DNA of 64,000 nucleotides, taken from NCBI GenBank assembly GCA_011037195.1, contig JAAEAF010014554.1, positions 89,572 to 153,571 of the forward strand, in the 5' to 3' direction. Positions within the stretch are counted from its first letter, which is position 1, and every line of letters begins with the position of its first letter. The position numbers and the translations under genes are program-made. The DNA is from Triatoma infestans (lineage: Eukaryota; Arthropoda; Insecta; Hemiptera; Reduviidae). This document shows positions 46,741 through 57,765 of this stretch, in pieces. Under the pieces are notes generated by a model. That model saw nothing but the letters and a program-made list of their open reading frames with translations, did no database searches and was not told the origin of the DNA.

Positions 46741-47087
46741 ATAGCCGGTTCTAGGACAGAATTGTGCTCCCTCACCTACCCCCTCACCATCTACCTCCCA
46801 ACCTTCCCTGTCATCTTCCACCACCATCCACCATCTTCCACCACCTACCATCTTCCAGCTCACTCTCATGGTTGTTTCCTATACTCCCACTCCTGTATAC
46901 TTGTCTAGTTGAATGAGCTCTTCCCTCTCCAGTGTGTTAAAAAATATTATTTTTTTACCTTATGTAAGCAAATTCGAACTGCAATTTTCTTTCTCAAAGG
47001 CCATTGTGCTAACCACCCAACCAGAGTGGTGACTTGTCATAATTAGTTTCTTATACCTCCATGTCTCATCTTTCCCTGTGTATGTGT
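46741..47087. other. non-coding stretch, nothing recognised
   Basis: A pyrimidine-rich stretch with repeated CCACCATC-like blocks (46800-46860) lies here. No gene signal. Confidence 0.45.
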
Positions 47088-47317
47088 TATGTCCAGGGTT
47101 CATTGACCATTAGCCAACAGGTCTATGCATGTTTTTTTTGCAACATTGTGCAATTCTCGATTAAAACAGACTTAAAGAGAGAGGCTCTACTACTACTAGG
47201 GTTTATTGATCATTAACGTGCATGTCTATGCATGTTTTTCATTGCAACAATTGTATGTGTGTGAGACTTAAAGATATACTATGTCCAGGATTCATTGACC
47301 TTTGACGAGCAAAATGG
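47088..47317 (+). repeat. imperfect direct repeats upstream of a promoter-like block
   Basis: Blocks recur in order: TATGTCCAGGGTTCATTGAC (47088) and TATGTCCAGGATTCATTGAC (47279), with an intermediate AGGGTTTATTGATCATTAAC near 47199. GTCTATGCATGTTTTT occurs near 47123 and 47225, and GACTTAAAGA near 47170 and 47264. I read this as two units of about 80-110 bases plus a partial third. Confidence 0.7.
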
Positions 47318-47552
47318 AGATCACAATAATACGAAACAAGCTATTGCTTATAAAGTGTTATATTTCATTTTCCCACGGAAACTGCTGACAAAATAAAAAA
47401 AAATGCAATTTCTGCATGATTAAAGTTTTTTCCGCTATTCTTCGATTAAAACATTTAAATAATATATATATATATTAATTATTACTTCACATTTACGCGT
47501 TGTCTGGAAAAAAGTCGTGAAATATTAAAAAACTAGTGTGATCTAGTAAGAG

Positions 47553-47660
47553 TGACGTCACATTGTCTTATATAAAAGTGCAACCTAAGTTATTATATCT
47601 GCATTGCTTGTTTATCAGTTCGTCATTCAGATCGTAGTTTCTCTCTAGGTAAGTCATGAC
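47553..47660 (+). promoter_or_regulatory. promoter-like block: CRE, TATA box, initiator, splice donor
   Basis: A perfect palindromic CRE, TGACGTCA, lies at 47553-47560. TATATAAAAG follows at 47569-47578. An initiator-like GCATTG has its A at 47603, about 32 bases after the TATA start, and a TCAGTTCG lies a little further at 47615-47622. CTAGGTAAGTC at 47647-47657 is a strong splice donor. The arrangement suits a compact viral or transposon promoter facing right. It points toward, and antisense to, the polymerase fragment that ends at 47674. No test of activity is possible here. Confidence 0.5.
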
Positions 47661-47673
47661 AAGTTAATATTAT

Positions 47674-49044
47674 TTATTTAATTATTTCATGCTTTTGGTA
47701 TTGAAGAGTGTAGGATAATTCGGGATTTGGTTGACAGTTCTGGATTGGTGCTAAAATAGCCTCAAAATCGGCATAAACTACAAAAGGTACTCTCAGCGCT
47801 CGTTCGATTTGTTCAACCTGTACAAACAGTTTTTTAAATTGAAGATCAGCAGAAACACGTTTATTTTTTTTGCACAATTTCTTATGATCTTCCATTTTTT
47901 CTATTCCATTGTACTCAATAGTGTAATGCTGACAGCACCTTTTGCAGATTAATATTTTATGTTCATGTCCAGTCATTTGTTTACATAACAGTCGTTCAAA
48001 GTTTTTAATATAACCATAGTGCTGTAGTCTGTCATCATTGTCAATCAATAGTAAGTCTCTATGGTCTTCCAGTTCAGTGTCTACAATCTTTAATGGGTAA
48101 ACATTAGTTTTGTCGTCCAACCCGAAGACATTGATCGATATATTATTTTTTTTTTCAAATTATTTTATGTCATATAGGGAAGTGGGGAATGTGATGACGG
48201 AAAAGTCATAAGGATGATGTAAATTGGTGTATTTACTTACTCTTTCGGGATGCATAGGAACCAATTTGGCTAAAACGGAATATCGGAAACACTGTTTGTC
48301 ATTATTTTTTCCGTTAATACAGGATTTAGTTTTGCATATTTTGGGTGGTAAAGGAATGCAAGTACTTCCACGTAAGAGTATGTATTTATTAATTCTCAGT
48401 TTTAGACCATCTACAGCATGCAGTGTCCAGCCACTCGTTTTCAGTTCTGTCTGTTCCAATTCGTTTTGTAGTGTTTTGTATGCATTGTCAAGTAGTTCAG
48501 AAATGTTACTTTCCTGAACTACTCTTGTATTTTTTGTCTTAAATGTAACGTCCGTTTCTTCCCCCAATTGATTGTCCATGGTACAGTCCACAAGTATGTT
48601 AAATTTAATGGCTTTGTATTCTGTTAGTGCTAATTGTGTTGCGTTAGTCAGTTTTGTCTTTACAGAATTTAAAAACAGAGTAAAATACAAATTGTCATTT
48701 GATCTTACGAAATATGATTTTAATCTGCTTTCAAACGCTGTTTCATATTCAATCAGTCCGTCAGTGTTGGGAATTGTCGCCAGTAATTGGGATCTAGAAG
48801 GTTCTGTCTTCAGTTTTTTGTTTGGTCTTTCAGTCTTAGTACAAGCATGTTCATGTCTAGTTAAATTGTATAAGTCAGAGAAAATATTACCACAAGATGA
48901 ACAAATGCCCGTAAAGTTAGTCTGGCAATATTTCTCATGACGTCGTCTGTTATTAGAACGGGAGAATACTTTCCCACAACGAGCATAAACTTTAGATGCT
49001 TCTGGAAAGGCTTTCTCATTGTCAAACGAGTCTATTTTGCTGTT
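47674..49044 (-). pseudogene. Polinton/adinto-type protein-primed DNA polymerase B, N-terminal part
   Basis: The frame is open on the minus strand from 49044 to a TAA at 48160-48162, then continues in the same frame to 47674. The start has two CX2CX12HX3C zinc-finger patterns; the first has lost its leading Cys (Tyr). A middle part shared by this polymerase family precedes the stop. After the stop comes another Cys-rich finger (CKRC...HX4C, near 47880-47950) and the exonuclease motif with Asp-Phe-Glu at 47761-47769. The catalytic polymerase domain is missing, because the frame ends soon after. The family replicates Polinton and adintovirus-like DNA by protein priming. I saw no capsid, integrase or terminal repeat nearby. 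Confidence 0.75.
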
Positions 49045-49934
49045 TTATCTAATCAGATTGTTTTAATGATAAATAATATCAAACACTTTTTAATAGGGGG
49101 AAAGAAAAAAATAAAAACTTACATGTACTGAACAGTTAAAGATGACCAAGAAACAGCTTACACTTATGTCTGCTTAATACTTAAGATGATCAAGATACAT
49201 CTTCATTCTTTTATAACCTGAACACATGAGGAAAAACAAAAATGAATTTCAAAAAATCATTGAGAAAAATAAAAAATAATTTATAAAAACAACTTACTCT
49301 GGTTAAAAAGCGAAAAAATGCAATCTCCAAAAACTGAAGAAAAATGTATAAAGTTCTTGGAGTTTACTACTCTGTTTGGTACTGTGCAGATCGCTCTTTC
49401 TTTTTTTGTATTTTTCTCTGGGGAAAAAAATTCGTAGTGCCGTGATTTTTGGCAAGCAAGAAGTGTATAGTGAATTCGGCAGTGTGTTAAAATTTTATGA
49501 ATTTTCTCCTATCTGTTTGTGAGATATTAATTGAAATACTATTAACTTTAATTCTACAAATTACTGGCTGAGTGTAGTGTATTACAATAGTGGGGGGCAA
49601 CATAGTTATTGCTCTCATTCTTCATCTCACTCAGACATCATACAATAGTAGTGGTTTGTAAACATTTCAACTGACTTTTAATCTTTTAAATATGAACTTC
49701 TTTTTGTTACTTTTAAAATAATTACTATTTATTTTCTAACGAATGTTCTGTGTTTATAATTCTGACTTTAGTTTTTTGTGAAGTTTTCAAAAATTTAAAT
49801 TTTTATTCTTTTTTTTTTTATTTTGACTATTTTCGCTATCGGAATAAACGTCAAATAGTCTTGTTTTATTTATTTTTTTGTGTATACGGTATTGCATTCA
49901 ATTCCTAGAATATAAGTTTATTTTTGACTGATTT
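49045..49934. other. AT-rich stretch, probably including the LINE 5' region
   Basis: No coding signal was recognised. The part nearest 49935 probably belongs to the untranslated leader of the following LINE, but I cannot place its 5' end. Confidence 0.4.
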
Positions 49935-50636
49935 ATGTTTAACTCTTCTCCGCATAATACGAAACGTCAGAGAAGCTCTCCAGGTGAATCGAATCATCCC
50001 TCGAAGAAAAAAATGTCTGTCGAGAAGCGTATTTTAGATCATACTTCCTCTCCACAATTTATCTCAATGATTAAGGAGGTCACGTCGGGCCTGCTTGATT
50101 TAAAACTGGCGCCTCTCGCTACAAAAAATGACATTGACGCTCTCAGGGCTGAAGTGAGGTCTCTTAGAGAAGAAAATAACTATCTCAAGTCTGAATTGGA
50201 GACTCTTAAGGCATTATATAAGAACGCTGATTCTCGTATAGAAGAGTTAGAAATTCGTACGCGTGACTGCAACCTAATTTTTAAGGGTGTGACTCAACCT
50301 GATAATGTAGACCTTAATTTAACTGTTTCTAATTTTTGCAGAGAAATTTTGAAGGTTGATGTTTCTTCAGAAAATATTCACGTCACTCCTTTAGGTCCAA
50401 GAACAGTTTCTAACAGGCCTCTTCTTGCTTCCTTTTTTCGTTCCAGGGACAAATTAAAAATACTTAGTTCTGCAAAGGTATTAAGAGGTACCGGGTTCGT
50501 AATTCACCAGGATCTTCCGGAGGGAGCCCGGAAGAAGAAAGCTAAATTTCTACTTCTTCGAAGAGAAATACTGAGACTTAATAGTAGAGCTTCTGTTAAG
50601 TTACGTTCTAATTTCATCTTGGTGGATGGTCATTAG
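49935..50636 (+). pseudogene. LINE ORF1-like protein (coiled coil, RRM-like)
   Basis: The ATG at 49935 opens 233 codons. The N-terminus is basic (KRQRSSPGESNHPSKKK), followed at about residues 60-110 by a heptad-rich, Leu/Glu-rich region (ALRAEVRSLREENNYLKSEL) that should form a coiled coil. Residues 115-233 contain IFKGVTQPDNVDLN and FVIHQDLPEGARKKKA, resembling the RRM and C-terminal parts of L1 ORF1p-type proteins that coat element RNA. The frame stops at TAG 50634-50636, but the same frame stays open to 50951 and reaches the endonuclease. Confidence 0.75.
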
Positions 50637-51585
50637 TTCGCTTGGTCCAATGAGGTTGGCTTACTTTATGCAGGAGAAGATGGTTTACTAAAATTGAATT
50701 CATTGCTAAATCGTAACTTAGCAGATTTTATCTCAGCGCTAAAAACCGGCTCACTTCCTAAAGACTATTTCATCAATGTTGTTTCTCAGTCTTCCTCCCA
50801 GAACTTTAAACAAACGCTGTCTAGTAGTCCAAATTCTGCCGTCTGCCAATACAAGATTTTACCTAATACAGATTGTGTAAATTCTATTTCCGTTATTTCA
50901 TACAATATTGCGGGCCTAAAATCTAAACTTGATAATTATTCTTTTTTTTAACCTGTTAAGAAAATATGATGTTTTCATTTTACTCGAAACTTTTGTTATA
51001 GAGGATTCACTTTGTACTTTTAACACTTATTTTTCAGATTATAACTTAAAATGGATACCTGCGAAAAAACTCTCCAAGAATTCACGTGCAAGTGGTGGTA
51101 AAGTTTATGGAATACAAAAATCGTGTAATAAGGTGCATTTTTGTATGATTGCTGGTCAGTCGTTGATAGCCATTAATATTGAGGGTGCTCATTCTTACTT
51201 AGTTCCTGTTTATTTGAACTGTAATGATTGGGATCAAGATTTTATCTCTCTTAGTGAATTTCTACAAACCTCCGTACCAGGTAATTTATTGTTAATGGGT
51301 GATTGCAACGTCAGGCTCGGCCGGTCTCAGGTTCTTCCCGACGATTTGACTCTTAATAATCCCAAGTGTTTAATGGCTAGAAATTCTAAGGATGAACTTT
51401 TGAATCCTAATGGCTCCCGTTTTATTGAAATGTGTAACAACCTTGACCTTATTATCCTAAATGGCCGTTTCTTTGATGATTATCAGGGTGATCACACATT
51501 TATTGGTCCTATGGGTTGTTCGGTCAATGATTTAGTTGCGCATCTTTTGACCTTGTCTCCTTCATTAGCAGTTTTCGCGTATTAA
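50637..51585 (+). pseudogene. LINE ORF2, endonuclease part, frameshifted
   Basis: It continues in the ORF1 frame (LLYAGEDGLLKLNSLLNRNL) to the first endonuclease motif, ISYNIAGLKSK near 50900. A one-base slip in a run of T at 50942-50949 changes frame, and the domain continues from about 50929 with FILLETF (Glu), LLLMGDCNVRLG (Asp-x-Asn) and DHTFIGPMGCSVNDLV. A second shift near 51570 precedes the last motif, EPFSDHQPISL, in the next frame. All signature positions of an apurinic-type endonuclease are there. Confidence 0.8.
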
Positions 51586-53177
51586 ATGAACCTTTCTCTG
51601 ACCATCAGCCCATTTCCCTTATCCTATCAGAAATAGTCACCAGTGACAAACATTTACTACCACTTCTTCCTCAGCTTCCTTGGAAGGAAAATGACAAAAA
51701 ATTTTATCAGGATAGGCTCGAGAAAGAAATTAATACTATTAACTCTTTTCCTTTAGATCCTCAACTTTATGCAGATACCTTAATGTCTTGCATTAATCGG
51801 TCCTGTTCAGTTCCTTATTCTCCTTCCCCCTCTCACATAAAACTTCTTCAAAAAAATCCCTGGTACAATTACCATTGTTTGCGGGCAAGGAGAAAATCTT
51901 TTAGGCTTTTAAATCTATTTCGAAAAACAGATTCCAAAATCGTTAAAGATGCTTATCGAGAAGCCAACAAACAATTCTTGTCTATCTGTACAGCCCAAAA
52001 AAAAGAATACTTTTCTTCTCTTTGTGAAAGTTTCAATGCAGCCTCGGATTCAAAACAATTCTGGAATTTGGTCAATCGTTATCGTATCAGGAAATTTCTC
52101 TGTAGTGGCAATATCCCTATGGAAACTTGCGTCTCTCATTTCAAAATTTTGCTGAATCCACCCTTAACTTCTCCGATCTCATATGCTGCTCCTTTTCTAA
52201 CTTCGTCTATTTTAGATGTGCCATTTACTTATGAAGAACTCTCTTCTGTCCTTTCAAATTTAAAACACAATAAAGCACCTGGCCCCGACCGGATAACATA
52301 TGAATTCTACAAATATTCACCCCGTTGCTTTATTAACAGCTTATTAACATTTTTTAATTATATTTATGACTCAGGTGAACTTCCTTCTTCTTTTGGTCGC
52401 TCATTAATTTTTCCTTTATACAAACAAGGTGACTTTAACGATGTTGCTAACTACAGGGGAATTTCCTGTATAGATGCTCTTGCCAAAATCTTTACTGCAC
52501 TTCTCCTTAAACGCTTAAACCATTTTATAAAGGAAAATGATCTTCTCAGTGAATTCCAAGCTGGTTTCAGACGTGGCTACTCGGCGATTGACAACATTTT
52601 TGTTCTAACCAGTATTATAAATCTTAGATTTTTAGAAAAGGGTAAAAAAACATATTGTTTTTTTATTGACCTTAAGTCGGCTTTCGACTCAGTCGATCAT
52701 TCCCCTTTATTTCTAAAATTGTTTAACTTAGGAATTTCCTCAAAATTTGTGAATGCCTTGAGAGTCCTATATTCCTGTGGAGCTTCATCAGTGCGGGGGA
52801 TTAACGGAATGTCTGATTTCTTTCATATTGGTGCTGGAGTAAGGCAAGGTTGTCTCCTGAGCCCAACCTTATTTTCTTTATTTGTAGATGATCTCCCTAC
52901 CGAGTTGGAAGGAGGGGTAATAATCGGAGGTACTAAAATAAACATCCTGCTCTATACTGACGATGTTGTATTGATTTCCGACAATCCGATTTCCCTCCAA
53001 AGGAACATTAATATAGTTTCAGCTTATTGTGATAAGTGGAACCTTTCATTAAATTTGAGCAAATCAAAAATTATGATTTTCCGCAAAGGAGGCAGACATG
53101 CTGCTAAGGAGAAGTGGTTTTATAAAGGCACACAAATTAAATCGTTAATCGTTATAAATATCTTGGAGTTATTTTGA
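51570..53177 (+). pseudogene. LINE ORF2, reverse transcriptase part
   Basis: The largest intact frame of this element (464 codons from 51783, open upstream to about 51570). RT motifs in order: NKAPGPDRITYEFYKY, VANYRGISCIDALAKIF, FQAGFRRGYSAIDN, FIDLKSAFDSVDH (first catalytic Asp), GVRQGCLLSPTLFSLFVDD and LLYTDDVVLIS (two catalytic Asp, Thr replacing the common Ala). The catalytic Asp residues are intact. The frame is lost at 53160-53177, and the thumb continues with YLGVILTPRLTFLPHL in another frame. Confidence 0.9.
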
Positions 53178-54069
53178 CTCCTCGTCTTACTTTCCTTCCC
53201 CATCTTGAGGAAAAAATCTCTTCGGATAAGCACGGTCTTAACAGAGTTTGGTCAAATTTTATTCTGGAAAAAAATATTCCTATTAAGGCCAAGTATCAAG
53301 TATTTAATAGCATCTCGCGTGCAGTGGTATGTTATGCAGCTCAAGTCTGAGGCTTTCAGTCTTCTGATTGCCTTGAAAAATTTCGTAGAATTTTCCTTAA
53401 AAAATTGTTAGCTCTGCCAACTCCATCTCCTAATTTTCTCCTTAATTTAGAAACCGATCTAGATCAGTTCGAACCCTTCAATCTTAACCTGCACTTAAAT
53501 TATTGCTCTCATGTTTTATCTTTAGATGACTACCGTTTGCCTAAAATTGTCACGAAAGAGGTAATAAGGAAAAAAAAACCTTTTGGTTCAAACACTGGTT
53601 ATCTCTGTCTCATCAATATTCTTGTGATTTTCCGCTTTCGTCAGATAATTTATCTACCTGGTTTTGTCAGCAGTCAAAACTTCCGACCTTAATCCAAGCC
53701 GCTCGCATGGAGGAGTGTGTTAGCCGTGCCATTGAGCCTGGTCGTTTTCAACTATACAGAGCTCTTATTTCAGATTACAACAGTTTTGGCACAAACGATG
53801 TCTTTAAAAATTTGCGTTTTTCGGAATTCCGGTGGCTAATTAAATTGAGAGGAGAGCTGCTTTATCTTAATTACAAGCCTTGGGTGGAAGGTGATCCTGA
53901 TAAAGAAAGGTGTTCATTTTGTCATTTTAATTGCAGAGAGGATCTTTACCATTTTCTAGGTGAATGCCCTATATTGGCCGAACTCCGTATATTGACTTGG
54001 GTGCACCATCCCTCTCTAGGGAAAAAATTATTTGCTTTTTGTCCGGCCAGACCAATTGTCGCCCCTTAA
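53178..54069 (+). pseudogene. LINE ORF2, C-terminal part with zinc motif
   Basis: Three short frames together represent the thumb and the C-terminal domain. The last, 53707-54069, contains LRFSEFRWLIKLRGELLYLN and CSFCHFNCREDLYHFLGEC, a CX2C...HX4C zinc motif typical of LINE ORF2 ends. It stops with TAA 54067-54069. Confidence 0.7.
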
Positions 54070-54585
54070 TATCCTACGCCCGCCATGCTTGGAAAGTCAG
54101 ATATGAATGGTTGTCAGATCTCCCCTGACAATTCAATTTTTTTTTTTTATCTATTTATTTATGTTTATTTTTTTTATTTTTTTTTTAAATTTCTGAGGTT
54201 TCATAAATTTTTTTTTATTTATATGTCAAGCAATATTGTTCTTTTTTTTCTTTTTTTAAATTTATGATGTTCTTTTCATTTTTTATAAATTATCATTTTC
54301 TTTCTTTTTGTATTATAATCTATAATAGTTGTAGTTATTTTCATACCCCCCTTAAGTATTGTATTATTTGCTCTTCTTTTTTTATTGTAATTTTTCTTTT
54401 TGTGTCCAATTGTTTTATTTATTTTTCTTTTTTCCATTCTTTATAAACATTTATGTTTTTAAAATTTGGTCAAACGTGATAAATTCTGGCAGCGGCGCCT
54501 TTAAAACGGGGGCCCCCCCCAAGGATTGGCCTTTATGCTTGTATTTTTTGATTATATTTTTTGTAAATACGTTAAATAAAGTCAT
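54070..54585 (+). other. T-rich 3' untranslated region of the LINE
   Basis: About 400 bases of T-rich sequence is followed by a short GC-rich block (54491-54530) and AATAAA at 54575-54580. There is no poly(A) tail; the F3 repeat begins directly afterwards. Confidence 0.55.
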
Positions 54586-54790
54586 ATTTATCCGTCGTAG
54601 CAGATATTAGGATTTTTCCGACGGTTTCGGATATTCACTCCATCGTCAGAGCAAAATTCACCAAGTGTCTGTCTAAAAGAAACATTTAGTTGACGGGAAC
54701 TCCGACACAAACTTGGTGAATTTGCTCTGAGTGGATGAATATCCGAAACAGGTCAGGAATAAAATCTAATATGCATGCTCCGAGATAAAA
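54586..54790. repeat. F3 dispersed repeat with inverted arms
   Basis: TTTATCCGTCGTAGCA at the start, GTTTCGGATATTCACTCCAT and CGTCAGAGCAAAATTCACCA occur here and in the F3 copies at 59340 and 60540. The arms 54624-54668 and 54705-54749 are inverted copies of each other with few mismatches. Confidence 0.7.
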
Positions 54791-54847
54791 TAATGATGTT
54801 ACTCAGCATTGCGGGACCCAGCAACATTTTCAACTTTAATAAAGCTT

Positions 54848-54874
54848 TATTATTATTATTATTATTATTATTAT
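54848..54874 (+). repeat. (TTA)n microsatellite
   Basis: Nine TTA/ATT units in an uninterrupted run. Confidence 0.95.
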
Positions 54875-55604
54875 AACCTTCGCCAAATCTCATGGTGGCG
54901 GTACCTAGCGGAATGTTAAACTCACTTTCAATTTGATTTTTTTTTTTAATATATTTTATTAGTAGGCATACCAACATACTAAACGTTTAAAAAAAAAATT
55001 CCCTTACTGTACCTATTTCTGATTAAAAAAAAAAGTCTTAATTTTGAAAATTTCACACTTTCACAATTTCCTTTCTTATACAGCAACAAGGGAATGTAAA
55101 AAATTCATCTTTTTAAAATGATATAATGTTGAATATAATTTTATACTTATAAATAATCATTGTGAGTAATGAAAGTTTTCTCTGGCACAAGGGAGTAATT
55201 AATGCTAGCCCTACTCAAGACTGATACAGGTTAAGATTTTCTTCTGGAAAGTGATGACTGGAAAAGTCTGAGGCTGAAGAAGAATGGACTTCATATGCTG
55301 GCAGATATCTTCACGGAGTATTATACACTCAGAAGGGATCTTGAATGAAGTGAGTCTAGAACGCGATAGCATTGCAAATTCTGTGTGAAAATGGAGCGAA
55401 AACCAATACAAATTCTGATGAACTGCAATGCAATCATTCCGAAAAGGTTCAGACGCCTGGATGTTACTTGATTTGGAGAAGGAGATATTCTCCCACCGAA
55501 CTTGCGAGATCCTAATCTCTTAGAGAAGTAGGCACGGAAGGGGTGCTCTAGGCGTTCTTAACCTAACAATGTAGGGCCATATAGATCTTTCAAGGTTACA
55601 GTGC
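54875..55604. other. non-coding stretch, nothing recognised
   Basis: AT-rich at first, less so from 55200. No domain-bearing frame and no known repeat block seen. Confidence 0.45.
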
Positions 55605-56165
55605 ACATGGAATACTCCCCAATTTTTTTCGAAATTGATTTTTCACCGGAAATACACGTTTTGAGGTCCACTGAGTCCATAAACGTGGTTTTTAGAAAAT
55701 AATCTGTATGTGTGTGAAAACGAAAAGTTACAGGGACGCTCAAACTGGAATTCGATAGGTAGTCTTACAGACACGAGATTCGAGCAAAATCCACCACAGG
55801 AACTGACTTATAAATTAATCTTTCATTTTATGTGATTGTCTCAAAAATGGCTCCCAAGATTTTCTTGGTTGAAACTTGTATATATCAACTATAACCTACA
55901 AATAACTAGAAATTTTATTTTGAACATTCGTTTCCCGGGTGGAAAATTCATTGAAAGCAATTTTGGGGAGAGATAGGGTTATAGTTTCTCAAATTATTTC
56001 AGTTTATACACAATTCCCATCATCTAATATATAATTAGAATCTAAAACTTATTGTCAAAAATCTGAGTTTGGAAGGAAAATTCGGGAAGCCCGGAAGGGC
56101 GACCTTAGTGAAATAGGTTTTCAGTTTTCTGATTTTTCTATAAAAATGCCGACGATTTTAAACAC
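55605..56165 (+). repeat. F1 dispersed element, middle part
   Basis: It contains CGAAATTGATTTTTCACCGG, CACGTTTTGAGGTCCACTGA, TCTCAAAAATGGCTCCCAAG and a second module start near 56090 (GGAAGCCCGGAAGGGCGAC). Both ends are lost. Confidence 0.7.
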
Positions 56166-57109
56166 TAATAAGAAACCCTGGACAGTATTTTTATTATTAT
56201 ATTTTAGTATTATGTATTATATTATTATTATAGTTTGTATAGATAAAGAAGTTGGATTTACAAAGTGAACACAGTATATAGTAAATGTGAAAGATAAAAT
56301 ATAAATTATACAAAAAAATTTAAAAAAATTCATATTGAAATAAGAGATAATAACATTTTATCAGTGATAAATATTTTATTACATCCCAATTTATATAAAT
56401 TATGATCTAATAGAACCACTTAAAAGTTATTGTTTTTCTCAAAGAATGGGATCAATGGATATAATAAAATAATTATAGAAACTGAACTATTATAACATTA
56501 TTTGGAATACCATACTTTATTTTGTATTAAGACACTTTAACAGAATTTCCCCCAGATAACATGTGAGTGATAGGAATATTTAAAATAACAATTTTTACAA
56601 TATACAAAATTATCATAAGACAAAGTTAATCTGATCTCTTTTTTCACATACGTGGTTCCTACTACTACTACTACTCTCTCTTTATTTACACGCATAGAAT
56701 TACATCCATTGCGCATGTCCACTGGAGTGGGGACATCCACTAGTACATCCAAACTATTTCTCTTAAAAGTATTATTCTTTCAAACCGTAACAATATTATA
56801 TAATTAAACATATTAAATCAACCAAATGAATACTGAAATAAATTTGCTACATTTTAAACTGTTTATATTTTATAGAAATCGATTGTAATCATAATTTGAC
56901 ATTCATTAATCTAAACTTCTCCTTGTGACTTGCTATTCAATCATCCAGGATAAATTGGATCTCGAATTCCTACCGGTTTTGCTATAAGTATATTGTCTAA
57001 GTATATTTTGTAAATATATTCTGCTATATGGTACAGAAGTAGAACCTCTTAGGAGTTACAATTTTCGAGCACTTTAGAATCGATAATAAAAGAGATAATG
57101 AATGATATT
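56166..57109. other. AT-rich non-coding stretch with a possible LINE tail
   Basis: Mostly AT-rich sequence. On the minus strand 56760-56655 reads through GTGTAAATAAAGAGAG into TAGTAGTAGTAG, the shape of a LINE 3' end with a short tandem tail, but no coding part supports it. Confidence 0.35.
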
Positions 57110-57765
57110 ATTATTATTATTATTACTGTCTTTATTGATACATATCTGCGTACAAAGTAGGAAGAACAAACAATAATACTTAATAAACTAAAGACTACAT
57201 CTTGGTCGATTGACCGTCAGAAGAGTCGTCAATACAATCTAAAATAAATAAAAATTATTCTTCCGAAGTAAAGAATGTTTCCTTTGGTAAATCATTACAA
57301 ATACTTACTTACTTACTTACTTATTTTCTTCCTCTTCTACCTTGCAGTGTAGAGGAAACAATCATTCCAAGTTCCATACTTTAAAGTTCCGTTTCCTCGC
57401 CATGTCATCATAGCCAAGTAATTGAATCCGGTATTTATCCTCTTTTGCTTTCGTTTAATCAAAATTCTTCAGGTTTATGGTGGATTGACCCATACATCCT
57501 AGCCTAGTGGAGGGGCTGCCCCCTTCAGGCGTCTATGCTCACCTTGGTGCTCCAGTGTTCCGTTATAGGGGATAAAGCACCTATTTCCTGAGTCGATCTG
57601 TTGTTCTGATCCAGTCAGGTTGCACATATTGTCGATTGTTTGGCTCATAGTCGAAACTAATCTCCAGGGGGCATCACGTGGAGGCAACCCCCCCCCATCA
57701 TTACAAATAACATTCAAAAATATAAATAAACTTAAATATTTCACTATTCGATAACAATTGAACAT
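57110..57765 (-). repeat. possible LINE 3' untranslated fragment
   Basis: The minus strand ends with ATCAATAAAGACAGTAATAA and further ATA/TAA units (57110-57140), a typical LINE-like 3' tail. The GC-richer part at 57480-57700 holds an 88-codon frame without a recognisable domain. The assignment rests only on the tail. Confidence 0.35.

Larger units (their letters stand above)
49935..54585 (+). mobile_element. non-LTR retrotransposon with L1-ORF1-like N-terminal part, inactive
   Basis: In order: an ORF1-like part (coiled coil and RRM-like domain), endonuclease, RT, a C-terminal zinc motif and a T-rich 3' untranslated region with AATAAA at 54575-54580. No RNase H was seen. Frameshifts lie near 50945, 51570, 53160 and between 53411 and 53707, and there are in-frame stops including the TAG at 50634. 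The RT motifs differ from those of the R1 and Jockey copies in this window, so it is a separate lineage, which I leave unassigned (L1/Tx1-like or another endonuclease-bearing clade). Confidence 0.8.

Noticed and set aside
48572..48940. 122-codon plus-strand frame
   Set aside because: It lies antisense to the polymerase fragment and starts with TTG. It is a shadow of that gene.
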